DNA of 64,000 bases, taken from NCBI RefSeq assembly GCF_001303895.1, contig NZ_LJSD01000016.1, positions 1 through 64,000 on the forward strand. The letters are read 5' to 3'. The DNA is from Mesorhizobium sp. 1M-11 (GTDB lineage Bacteria > Pseudomonadota > Alphaproteobacteria > Rhizobiales > Rhizobiaceae). Shown piece by piece: positions 49,522 through 59,594 of this stretch. The notes beneath the pieces are model-generated. The model had not been told where the DNA came from, made no database searches, and was given only the letters and a program-made list of their open reading frames with translations. Within the stretch, counting starts at the first letter, position 1. Every line of letters begins with the position of its first letter. A program made the translations under genes and the position numbers.

Positions 49522-50451
49522 TCAAGCGGCGGCGGAGCGCTGCTCGTCATCAGCCGGAACGTGGTCCGGCGAAGTCGCTTGCTGGCCTCTCTCGGCCTTG
49601 CGGAAGACAAGGAATCTCAGAAAGCCCGAGCTGCCCTTGCCGAAGCTCTGGGTGATCCGGTCGAGCACCACGGCCAGGATGACGACGGCCAGCCCGCCTT
49701 CGAAGCCGGCGCCCACGTCGAGACGCTGGATGCCCGTCAGCACATGGTTGCCGAGCCCGCCCGCGCCGATCATCGAGGCGATGACGACCATCGACAGCGA
49801 CAGCATGATCGTCTGGTTCACGCCGGCCATGATCGAGGGCATGGCATTCGGTAACTGCACCTTGAACAGCAACTGCGAGGACGTGCAGCCGAAGGCTAGC
49901 CCCGCCTCGATGAACTCGGCATGCACCTGCCGGATGCCGAGATTGGTCAGGCGCACCACAGGGGGCATGGCGAAGATGACCGTGGCGATGGTGCCGGGCA
50001 CGGCACCCAGACCGAAGAACATCGCAGCCGGGATCAGGTAGACGAAGGCCGGCATCGTCTGCATCAGGTCGAGCACAGGCCGCAGCAGGCCTGCCACCCT
50101 GTCGGATCGCGCCATGGCGATGCCGGCCGGGATTCCGACGACGACTGCGATGATGGTGGCTGAAAGCACCAGCGACAACGTCTCCATGGTGCCTTGCCAC
50201 AGGCCCATGTGATTGACCAGGGCGAGCGCCAGCAATGCGAAGACGGCAAACTTCCATCCCACCCGCCAAAGCGACAGGAGCGTCAGTACGGCGATACCCG
50301 CCGCCGGCGGGATACCCACCAGCGCGCCCTGGATGCCGTCGGTAACGAAGCCGATCGCCGTGGCGATCGCGTCCAGCGCAGGGGTGAAGTTATCGAGAAT
50401 GTAGTTGACGGTGACGTCGGCGCCATGGCCGACACTGAAATCAAAATCCAT
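49522..50451 (-). CDS. Glycine betaine-type ABC transporter permease (ProW family)
   Basis: A 309-residue membrane permease. Membrane segments surround a BPD_transp_1 core with MQTMPAFVYLIPAAMFFGLG and the coupling motif EAGLAFGCTSSQLLFKVQLP. SMVVIASMIGAGGLGNHVL is typical of ProW. The ATG at 50451 begins MDFDFSVG; the open frame to 50532 is not family-like. It lies 16 bases after the ATPase gene. Confidence 0.92.
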   Translation of the reverse strand: MDFDFSVGHGADVTVNYILDNFTPALDAIATAIGFVTDGIQGALVGIPPAAGIAVLTLLSLWRVGWKFAVFALLALALVNHMGLWQGTMETLSLVLSATIIAVVVGIPAGIAMARSDRVAGLLRPVLDLMQTMPAFVYLIPAAMFFGLGAVPGTIATVIFAMPPVVRLTNLGIRQVHAEFIEAGLAFGCTSSQLLFKVQLPNAMPSIMAGVNQTIMLSLSMVVIASMIGAGGLGNHVLTGIQRLDVGAGFEGGLAVVILAVVLDRITQSFGKGSSGFLRFLVFRKAERGQQATSPDHVPADDEQRSAAA

Positions 50452-50467
50452 GTTTCTTCCCTTCGGC

Positions 50468-51721
50468 TCAACCAGCCCGGTCGAGCGTTTCCAGAAGCGC
50501 CGACTTGCTGATGGAACCGACATAGCGGCCATGCTCGTCGACCACTGGAACGGGCCAGCGGCTTTCCGCCACGCGACCCAGCACGTTGGACAGGGGTTCG
50601 CCGGCAGGTATGGGCTCCACGTCCTGGAGGAAGGCGTTGCGATAGGGCTCCGCGACCTTGGTCTTGATCTTGTCGATCAGCGCATCCTGGCTGACCATGC
50701 CGTGGAATTTCCTGTCGCGGCCGACAACGATTGCAACGTCGCGCCCCGACTGTTCCATTTGCTCCAGCGCCGCTGCCACGGAGACGCCCTGCCGATCGAT
50801 GATGGTCAGTTGCGTCTTGCGGGCGATGTCGCCGGCCTTGAACACCTGCGAGACATCCACATTGCGGAAGAAGGACCGTACATAGTCGTTGGCCGGCCGG
50901 GAGACGATCTCGTCCGGCGTGCCGACCTGCACGACCTTGCCATGCTGCATGATGCAGATGCGGTCGCCGATGCGCATGGCCTCGTCGAGGTCGTGGCTGA
51001 CGAAAATGACCGTGCGATTCTGCTCCGCCTGGAGGCGCATCAGTTCATCCTGCATCTCGGTGCGGATCAACGGATCGAGCGCGGAAAAGGCTTCGTCCAT
51101 GAGCAGGATGGTCGGCTCGCTGGCCAGCGCCCGCGCCAGGCCGACGCGCTGTTTCATGCCGCCCGAGAGCTCGTCCGGCCTGCTTTTCGCATAAGGCTTC
51201 AGTCCGACCGCATTGAGCGCGGCAAGCGCTTTCTCGGTGCGCTCGGCCTCGCCCATGCCAGCGATTTCCAATCCGAAGGCGGCGTTGTTGAGCACATTGC
51301 GATTGGGGAGCAAGGCAAACGACTGAAACACCATGCTCATGTCGCGCCGGCGCAGCTCGATCAGCTCGCGCTTCGACATTTTCGTGATGTCGCGACCGTC
51401 GATCTCGACAGCACCGGCGGTCGGCTCGATCAAGCGGTTGAGAAGGCGAAGCAACGTCGACTTGCCGGAGCCCGACAGGCCCATGATGACAAAGGTCTCG
51501 CCGGCCATGATGTCGAAGCTCGCGTCATCGACGCCAATCGTACAACCGGTGGACGCGTGAATTTCGGATTTGCTGGTGCCCGAACGCGCCATTTCCAGCG
51601 CGCGACCGGCGTCTTCTCCGAAAACCTTGTAAACGTTCTTGAGACTTACCTTGATGCCACTTGAGGCATCCGATTTTATTTTTTCATTACTTAATGAAGT
51701 GTAAGAAGAAGATGTTGCCAT
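50468..51721 (-). CDS. Glycine betaine-type ABC transporter ATP-binding protein with CBS domains (ProV family)
   Basis: A 417-residue ATPase, first gene of the importer operon. Walker A is GLSGSGKST, the signature LSGGMKQRV and Walker B ILLMDEAFSALDP. Two CBS domains cover about residues 290-415 (the second includes WPVPVVDEHGRYVGSISK); in homologues they sense ionic strength or nucleotides and gate transport. The N-terminal 25 residues are Ser-rich and less conserved, so the ATG at 51721 could be too early. An ABC operon order ATPase, permease, binding protein is standard. Confidence 0.92.
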   Translation of the reverse strand: MATSSSYTSLSNEKIKSDASSGIKVSLKNVYKVFGEDAGRALEMARSGTSKSEIHASTGCTIGVDDASFDIMAGETFVIMGLSGSGKSTLLRLLNRLIEPTAGAVEIDGRDITKMSKRELIELRRRDMSMVFQSFALLPNRNVLNNAAFGLEIAGMGEAERTEKALAALNAVGLKPYAKSRPDELSGGMKQRVGLARALASEPTILLMDEAFSALDPLIRTEMQDELMRLQAEQNRTVIFVSHDLDEAMRIGDRICIMQHGKVVQVGTPDEIVSRPANDYVRSFFRNVDVSQVFKAGDIARKTQLTIIDRQGVSVAAALEQMEQSGRDVAIVVGRDRKFHGMVSQDALIDKIKTKVAEPYRNAFLQDVEPIPAGEPLSNVLGRVAESRWPVPVVDEHGRYVGSISKSALLETLDRAG

Positions 51722-52187
51722 ATTGCAAGTCGAAAATCTGCTGCATCAGCAGATAAGCTTTCCTTTTCTGCGAACAATATATCGAGCGTTCTGATTGGCC
51801 GGCAAAAATAATCGCCGAGAAGCCTTCCGGGAAACGGAAATGATATTCCAAATCCAAGGTCGCCATATAAGCGCTCTGAGGGAGACTGTCCACCCTCCAG
51901 ATACCCAAGACACAACCCTAGATAGTATTCCGGCAACTGAAAAAGGACGATGCGGCGCGGAGAAAGACCTCATGCGAACCGCAAAGCCGTATCTTTCCTA
52001 GGCCTTTCGAGGGACCTTTCCACGAGGCATGCGTCGAAAGAAAAAGTTGTAACGCATCCATTTTTTCACCCGATCACATCCGATGGACAGCGGACGCGAC
52101 GGGGTAATGAAACCGCAAGCCCTGAAACACCGCCGAGAACAGGTCTCGAAAACAGGCTCGTCAATCCATTCGAAAGTATCGCGCATC
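51722..52187. other. Divergent intergenic region before betaine importer and BPL-N gene
   Basis: 466 bases, more AT-rich than the coding regions. The open frames in it are short and without family-like sequence on both strands. It must hold the promoters of the importer operon (minus) and the BPL-N-domain gene (plus). I see no tRNA, repeat or convincing hairpin here. Confidence 0.5.
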
Positions 52188-52916
52188 ATGAAACTCGCAA
52201 CGTTGCTGGCGGCCGCGACGATCCTGCTCGGGGCGATGCCGGCCCAGGCAAAAACCGACATCATCAGGGTGGCGGTGTACCGCGGACCGGCCTCCTGTGA
52301 GGGCTGCGCCGAAACGGCCAGGACGTCGATCGAGAAGCTCGATCCTGCCTATCGCGTGGAATTTGTAGGCAAGGGCGAGAAAACCGATATTTCGCCCGAG
52401 ACGCTGTCGCGCTTCGACATTTACGTGCAGCCGGGTGGCGGCCAGGACATTCCGGGCGCGTTGCGCAGCCTCGGCAAGGCCCGTGTCAGGGCCATTCGCG
52501 ACTTCGTCGCACAGGGTGGCGGCTTCCTGGGCCTCTGCATGGGCGCCTATCTTGCCGACCGGGCGAATTTCGGCCTCATCCCGCATGACCTGGATTCGGA
52601 GGTCGGGCGTCCCGGCTTCCCGGTCAAGACAATCGAAGATGCAGCCGTTCGCGTCAGTTGGGCGGGACGCCAGGACATGGCCTACTTCCAGGACGGCCCC
52701 TATCTGCCGCAGGCCGGCAGGGATAAGGGCTTCCGGCAGATCGCGGCTTATGAAAACAGAGACATCGCGGCAGCGCGCTACTCTTTCAAAAAAGGAACGG
52801 TCGTGCTGAGCGGCCCGCATCCGGAAGCCGACAAGACATGGTTCGAGGACGCCGGACTTCCGCTGGAGAAGATGCCGAAAACCAACCTGCTCAAGGATCT
52901 GCTTTCCAACTTCTAG
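52188..52916 (+). CDS. Exported BPL-N (biotin ligase N-terminal, glutamine-amidotransferase-like) domain protein
   Basis: A 242-residue protein with a signal peptide (MKLATLLAAATILLGAMPAQA). The mature part begins DIIRVAVYRGPASCEGCAE and has YVQPGGGQDIPGALRSLG and GGFLGLCMGAYLADRANFG. The latter resembles the nucleophile elbow of class I glutamine amidotransferases, with a cysteine in place (GLCMGA). BPL-N-domain proteins are often periplasmic with unknown role. The ATG at 52188 starts directly at the signal peptide; the frame opens at 52083. It converges with tmpB. Confidence 0.8.
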   Translation: MKLATLLAAATILLGAMPAQAKTDIIRVAVYRGPASCEGCAETARTSIEKLDPAYRVEFVGKGEKTDISPETLSRFDIYVQPGGGQDIPGALRSLGKARVRAIRDFVAQGGGFLGLCMGAYLADRANFGLIPHDLDSEVGRPGFPVKTIEDAAVRVSWAGRQDMAYFQDGPYLPQAGRDKGFRQIAAYENRDIAAARYSFKKGTVVLSGPHPEADKTWFEDAGLPLEKMPKTNLLKDLLSNF

Positions 52917-52926
52917 TCATGCGAAA

Positions 52927-54773
<1,847 letters not shown>

Positions 54774-54775
54774 TT

Positions 54776-55663
54776 ATGCCTCGGAACCCACAGACCCTGC
54801 CACCGCTGGAATGGATCCGCGTCTTCGAGGCGGCCGCGCGGCTCGGCAGTTTCACGGCGGCCGCCAATGAACTGGGCCTGACGCAGGCCGCGGTCAGCCA
54901 GCGCATCAAGAACCTGGAGCTTCATCTGGGTACCCAGCTTTTCACCCGGCAGGCGCGCGGCGTTGTTCTTTCGACGCAAGGAGAGGCCTGGCTGCCTCAC
55001 GTGCAGGCGGCGCTGGCGGAACTGCTGCACAGCGCTGCCAACCTCTTCGAGCAGCCGCGGCGCAAGATCAGCATCGCGGCTTCCAGTTCGGTGATCGAAC
55101 TCTGGATCGTGCCCCACCTGGGTGACGTCGCGCGCCGCCTGCCGCATGTGCAGCTTTCATTCGAAACGATCCAGAACCTGCCGGACTATGAGCGCCTGGA
55201 AGTCGACTTCGAGATCCGTTTCGGCACCGGCAATTGGGCGGGCCGCGAAGCGATCCAGCTTTTCACCGAAGAGCTGACGCCACTGGCGTCGCCATCTCTG
55301 CTTGATGATGACCCGAACTGGCAGGAGCGGCCGCGCATTGCGACGTCCGGACCCAGGGTCGGTTGGCGTGATTGGTCGAATGCAATGGGCGAGCCGCCCG
55401 GGCCAACGCCTTTGCTGCGGTTCGACACTTTCGTGCAATCGCTGAGGGCAGCTGAAGCGGGCGCCGGCGTTTTGCTGGGCTCACTCGCATTGTGCGCGGA
55501 CGTGATTGCCTCCGGCAGGCTGAAGCGCCTGACGGATCGCACGCTGCGCATGGAGGCCGGTTATTGGATAAGCTGGGCACGCAGCCGTCCGGCCTTCGCC
55601 GAGCAGAGGGAACTTGTCGATTGCCTTACAGCGAATGTTCCCGAGGGGCCGACAGGGATCTGA
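54776..55663 (+). CDS. LysR-family regulator (GcvA-like), divergent from tmpA
   Basis: A 295-residue LysR-type protein. The winged helix is at about residues 5-65 (LPPLEWIRVFEAAARLGSF, then LTQAAVSQRIKNLELHLG) and a GcvA-like effector domain follows. Start ATG 54776 is chosen over a TTG two codons upstream. It is divergent from, and about 100 bases from, tmpA, so it probably activates the tmpAB pair in response to its substrate. Phosphonate-degrading tmpAB genes are found with a LysR gene in other bacteria. Confidence 0.9.
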   Translation: MPRNPQTLPPLEWIRVFEAAARLGSFTAAANELGLTQAAVSQRIKNLELHLGTQLFTRQARGVVLSTQGEAWLPHVQAALAELLHSAANLFEQPRRKISIAASSSVIELWIVPHLGDVARRLPHVQLSFETIQNLPDYERLEVDFEIRFGTGNWAGREAIQLFTEELTPLASPSLLDDDPNWQERPRIATSGPRVGWRDWSNAMGEPPGPTPLLRFDTFVQSLRAAEAGAGVLLGSLALCADVIASGRLKRLTDRTLRMEAGYWISWARSRPAFAEQRELVDCLTANVPEGPTGI

Positions 55664-55682
55664 AATTTCGATCCGACAAGCA

Positions 55683-55707
55683 AAAGCCGGCGCGTTGCGC
55701 CGGCTTT
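55683..55707. terminator. Bidirectional rho-independent terminator
   Basis: AAAGCCGGCGC at 55683-55693 and GCGCCGGCTTT at 55697-55707 form a perfect 11-bp stem with a GTT loop. It sits between the converging LysR and binding-protein genes. T-rich sequence follows on the minus strand (TTTTGCTT) and a shorter run on the plus strand. Confidence 0.85.
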
Positions 55708-55723
55708 CCTCGGAGAATCAGGA

Positions 55724-57376
55724 TCAGGCCTCTTCCAGCCAGACGTTCTGCAGATCCATCTCGAAGGTCTGGTGGATGCCGTAATTCTTCACCCGCTTGC
55801 TCATATGGCAATAAAGCTTCTGCCAGTAGGGCTGGATGATGACGCCTGAATCCTGAAGGATCGTCTCGAGATCCTTCATCACCTCGCGCCGCTTTTCGAC
55901 ATCATTGATGGAAAGCGCCGTTTTGAGTTTGGCGTCGAAATCGGGGTTGGAATAGCCGGATTCGTTCCAGGCTTCGCCGGTGCGATAGCCGAGTGCCAGC
56001 ACCTGGACGGCGAGCGGGCGCATGTACCAGATCGTCATGGAATAGGGGTACTTCGTCCAGTCGTTCCAGAAGGTCGAACCCGGCAGCACGGTGCGCTTGA
56101 CCTTGATGCCGGCTTCGCGCAGCTGTGCCGCGATCGCGTCGCCGGTGTTCTTCTGCCAGTCGTCCTCGATCGTTATCAGCTCATGCTCGAAGTCGGCCTG
56201 GCCGGCGTCGGCCATCAGCTTCTTAGCGCCGGCAGCGTCGCGCTCCTTCTTGGGCAACGCGTAGTATTCGGGCTGGATCGGGCTGACATGATGGTTCTCG
56301 CCGACCGTCCCGCGCCCGCTGTAGCCGAGCTGCAGCACGACATTGTTGTCGACAGCCATCTGCAACGCGTTGCGCACCCGCTGGTCGTCGTAGGGCTTGT
56401 GTGTGACGTTGGTGCGCGCCACCAGCGTCGTGGCGGTCGCCACCTCCGACTTGACGAGATCCATCTTGTCGAGGATGTCGATGAAATCGGCCGGCGTCTC
56501 CAGGTTGAGGTCGATCTCGCCCGACTCGAACGCATTCACCGAAGCGTTGAAATCGGTTCCGTAGTCGGTGAATTCGACGCCGTCGAGCGGGGCCTCGCCA
56601 CCCCACCACTTGCCGTTCTCGCGCCGCTTGACCACGGCCTTCTGGCCGACGGCATAGGACACCAGTTCGAAGGGGCCGGTACCGATCGGCTTCTTGACCG
56701 GATCGGCGCCATCCGCGTCGAAGTTGCGATGGACGATGAGCGCCGGATAGTCGGTGAAGTTCGGGACGAGCGCGATATCCGGCTCCTTGAGCTTCAGCTT
56801 CACCGTATGGTCGTCGACCTTGGTGATCGCGCCTTCCGTCGCCTTTCCGGTCTTCTCGTCGATCAGTGCGCCCATGCGCCCGGCCATGGAATTGCCGGCG
56901 GCGGCCTTTTCGCACCAGCGGGTCAGGTTGTAGGCGACGTCGTCGGCTGTGAAGGCATCGCCGTTGTTCCAGGTCACGCCCTTGCGCACATGCAGGACAT
57001 ATTCGGTCGCGTCGTCGTTGACGTCCCAGCTTTCGAGCAGCACCGGCTCGAAGGTGAACTCGCGGGTGTAGCGCACAAGCGGCTCGAGCCAGCTGCGGGA
57101 AACATTCGCAAGTTCCACCCAGTCATAGGTGCGGGGATCCTTCTGCGCCTTGACCGGCATCGATACGCGAAGCGTGCCGCCCTTCTTTGGCTCCTCGGCA
57201 AAGGCCGGAGCAGGAACAGCCAAGCCGACCATGCCATAGGCGAGCGCCGTCGATGCGCCGAGCGCGCTTGCCAGCGCCAGGAACTCGCGCCGGTCGACGC
57301 GGCCTTCCAGGACCTCCCTGGCCATCTCCTCGACGGCCGCGGGCACACGATCGCCATTGTTTCTGAAGAACCCCAT
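55724..57376 (-). CDS. ABC transporter substrate-binding protein, peptide/opine/nickel family (family 5)
   Basis: A 550-residue periplasmic binding protein. A twin-arginine signal sits unusually far in ([17 protein letters not shown], after about 27 residues), with cleavage probably at AFA. The mature protein begins [32 protein letters not shown] and [10 protein letters not shown] are family-5 hallmarks. No permease or ATPase genes for it lie in the window, so it is an orphan here. It follows the flavoprotein demethylase gene by 93 bases on the same strand, which suggests co-transcription and a role in supplying a methylated amino-acid derivative. Confidence 0.9.
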   Translation of the reverse strand: MGFFRNNGDRVPAAVEEMAREVLEGRVDRREFLALASALGASTALAYGMVGLAVPAPAFAEEPKKGGTLRVSMPVKAQKDPRTYDWVELANVSRSWLEPLVRYTREFTFEPVLLESWDVNDDATEYVLHVRKGVTWNNGDAFTADDVAYNLTRWCEKAAAGNSMAGRMGALIDEKTGKATEGAITKVDDHTVKLKLKEPDIALVPNFTDYPALIVHRNFDADGADPVKKPIGTGPFELVSYAVGQKAVVKRRENGKWWGGEAPLDGVEFTDYGTDFNASVNAFESGEIDLNLETPADFIDILDKMDLVKSEVATATTLVARTNVTHKPYDDQRVRNALQMAVDNNVVLQLGYSGRGTVGENHHVSPIQPEYYALPKKERDAAGAKKLMADAGQADFEHELITIEDDWQKNTGDAIAAQLREAGIKVKRTVLPGSTFWNDWTKYPYSMTIWYMRPLAVQVLALGYRTGEAWNESGYSNPDFDAKLKTALSINDVEKRREVMKDLETILQDSGVIIQPYWQKLYCHMSKRVKNYGIHQTFEMDLQNVWLEEA

Positions 57377-57469
57377 TTTTTCTCCTCCCTTTCTTGTTTC
57401 CTGGTTTGTATTTTCTGGACTAGCGTTCCCTGTATTTTGCTGGCGCGGCGCGGGCCTTCGTGCAGCACC

Positions 57470-59521
57470 TCACGTTCTCAGCGTGAACCTCACGGCGTCA
57501 TAGACGGCGGCATGAATGTTCCTCGAGGCGACAGCATCGCCGATGCGGTAGAGGACGAAGCCGCCCGCCGGGTTGCGGTGCGGAAAGATGTCGCCGCCTT
57601 TGACCAGCCGCTCGTAGTCGACCGCTCCTCTATTGGTCGAAAGTGGCTTCAGCGTCAGGTAAAGCTCGTCGAGCGGCGCCGTGCCATGCTCGACCACGAT
57701 CTGATCCACCAGCCTCGTCGCCTGCCACCCGTCGGCAAAATCCGAGCCCAGCGTCGCCACCAGCTGGTTGCCCTCGCGTTTGACCGCGCGCAGGCGCGTG
57801 TTGATGGTGATCGTCACGCCCTTTCGATGGAAGGCGCCCATATAAGGCACGTGATTCAGCCCGCCCATTTCCGGCGCGAAGAAGCGCTCCGGCGAGACCA
57901 GCTCGAGATTCGCGCCTTGATTGGCGATGAGTTCCGCAGCGGTCATGCCCTGGTGGCCGCCATTGTCGTCGTAGAGCAGCACGTTTTCAGCCGCCTTCAC
58001 GGCGCCGGAGACGATGTCCCAGCTCGAGGTGACCAGATCCTCGCCCGCTTCCAGCGGCGGGTTCTGCGGAATGCCGCCGGTGGCGATGACGACCACGTCC
58101 GGTTCCAGCGCCAGCACATCCTCGCTTTCGGCCCAGACATCGTAGCGGATATCGACGCCGAGCCGCTCGAGTTCGGTAAGCCGCCAGTCGATGATGCCGA
58201 TCAGTTCCTTGCGGCGTGGGTTTTGTGCGGCGAGCCGAATTTGCCCACCGGCCTGCGAGGCCGCTTCCAACACCGTCACCTTGTGGCCGCGTTCAGCCGC
58301 CACACGTGCGGCCTCCAGTCCCGCCGGACCGGCGCCGACCACCACGATGCGTTCGAGCGCTCCATCCGTCCTGGCGATGATATGCGGGATCGTCGCCTCC
58401 CGCCCCGTCGCCGCGTTGTGGATACACAATGCCTCGCCGCCTTCGTAGATTCGGTCCAGGCAGTAGGTGGCGCCCACGCAAGGGCGGATCTCATGCTCAC
58501 GGCCCTCCATGACCTTTCGCATGATGTGCGGGTCGGCGATGTGGGCGCGCGTCATGCCGACCATGTCGAGCTTGCCGCTGGCGATCGCATGGCGCGCGGT
58601 CGCCACGTCCTGGATGCGCGCGGCATGGAAGGTCGGGAATTTCGTTGCCGCCCGCACCTCACCGGCAAAGTCGAGATGTGGCGAAGAGCGCATCCCCGTC
58701 ACCGGGATGACTTTGGCAAGCGCGGCATCGGTCTCGATCGAGCCGCGGATGATGTTGAGGAAGTCGACCTTGCCCGAATTCGCCAGCCGGCATGCGATCT
58801 CGACGCCCTCCTGCTTCGAGAGGCCGGCGGCGAAATCCTCGTCCGCCACCATGCGGATGCCGACGATAAAGTCATGGCCCACAGCCGCCCGTACCGCGTC
58901 CAGCACCATATCGGTGAAGCGCAACCGGTTCTCCAGCGAGCCGCCGAAGTCGTCGTCGCGATGGTTGGTGGCCGGCGACCAGAAGCCGTCGATGAGATGG
59001 CCATAGGCCTCGAACTCGATGCCGTCGAGCCCGGCGGCCTGGCAGCGCTGGGCCGCCGCCGCATAGTCCTCCACGATGCGCTCGATGTCCCAGTCTTCCG
59101 CCGTCTTCGGGAAGGCGCGATGGGCCGGCTCTCGCACCGGCGAGGCCGAGAGCACCGGCAGCCAGTCGGCCTTGTTCCAACCGGTGCGGCGGCCGAGATG
59201 GGTGATCTGGATCATCACCTTGCAATCGTGCTCGTGGCAGGCATCGGAAAGCTCAGCCAGCCAGGGCACGATGGCATCGTCGTAAAGGTGTAGATTGCCG
59301 AAGGCAGCCGGACTGTCGCGCGACACGATGGCCGAACCCGCCGTCATCGTCAGCGCCATGCCGCCCTTGGCCTTCTCGGCATGATAGAGCCGGTAGCGCT
59401 GCTTCGGCATCCCGTCTTCCGAATAGGCCGGCTCGTGGCTGGTCGACATCACGCGGTTCTTCAGCACAAGGTGCTTCAGACGGTAAGGCTGAAGAAGAGG
59501 ATCGTTTGTCAGCGACGTCAT
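57470..59521 (-). CDS. DgcA/StcD-like NADH:flavin oxidoreductase, N-demethylase family
   Basis: A 683-residue flavoprotein of the trimethylamine-dehydrogenase/old-yellow-enzyme group. An FMN barrel covers about residues 1-370 (LKNRVMSTSHEPAYSEDG, HLGRRTGWN, FEAYGHLIDGFWSPATNHR). An FAD/NAD domain follows at 385-650 (IVVVGAGPAGLEAARVAAE). The iron-sulphur motif reads PCVGATYCLDRIYEGGEALC: the second of four expected cysteines is alanine. Close relatives are dimethylglycine demethylase DgcA and the stachydrine-route N-methylproline demethylase. Given MttB-like and sarcosine-oxidase neighbours, dimethylglycine is the more likely substrate, but this is inference. Confidence 0.87.
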   Translation of the reverse strand: MTSLTNDPLLQPYRLKHLVLKNRVMSTSHEPAYSEDGMPKQRYRLYHAEKAKGGMALTMTAGSAIVSRDSPAAFGNLHLYDDAIVPWLAELSDACHEHDCKVMIQITHLGRRTGWNKADWLPVLSASPVREPAHRAFPKTAEDWDIERIVEDYAAAAQRCQAAGLDGIEFEAYGHLIDGFWSPATNHRDDDFGGSLENRLRFTDMVLDAVRAAVGHDFIVGIRMVADEDFAAGLSKQEGVEIACRLANSGKVDFLNIIRGSIETDAALAKVIPVTGMRSSPHLDFAGEVRAATKFPTFHAARIQDVATARHAIASGKLDMVGMTRAHIADPHIMRKVMEGREHEIRPCVGATYCLDRIYEGGEALCIHNAATGREATIPHIIARTDGALERIVVVGAGPAGLEAARVAAERGHKVTVLEAASQAGGQIRLAAQNPRRKELIGIIDWRLTELERLGVDIRYDVWAESEDVLALEPDVVVIATGGIPQNPPLEAGEDLVTSSWDIVSGAVKAAENVLLYDDNGGHQGMTAAELIANQGANLELVSPERFFAPEMGGLNHVPYMGAFHRKGVTITINTRLRAVKREGNQLVATLGSDFADGWQATRLVDQIVVEHGTAPLDELYLTLKPLSTNRGAVDYERLVKGGDIFPHRNPAGGFVLYRIGDAVASRNIHAAVYDAVRFTLRT

Positions 59522-59594
59522 GTGGCGGCCTGCCTGAACCTGAGCGGAAACTGCGGCCAGATCATGCCGATTCGCGATGCTGAAATCATCTGTT

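Noticed and set aside
56183..59293. A 1036-residue open frame on the plus strand
   Set aside because: It lies opposite the binding-protein and DgcA-like genes. The minus-strand products are clear family members, and the plus-strand translation is Arg/His/Gly-rich with no recognisable motif, as expected for a shadow frame in high-GC DNA.
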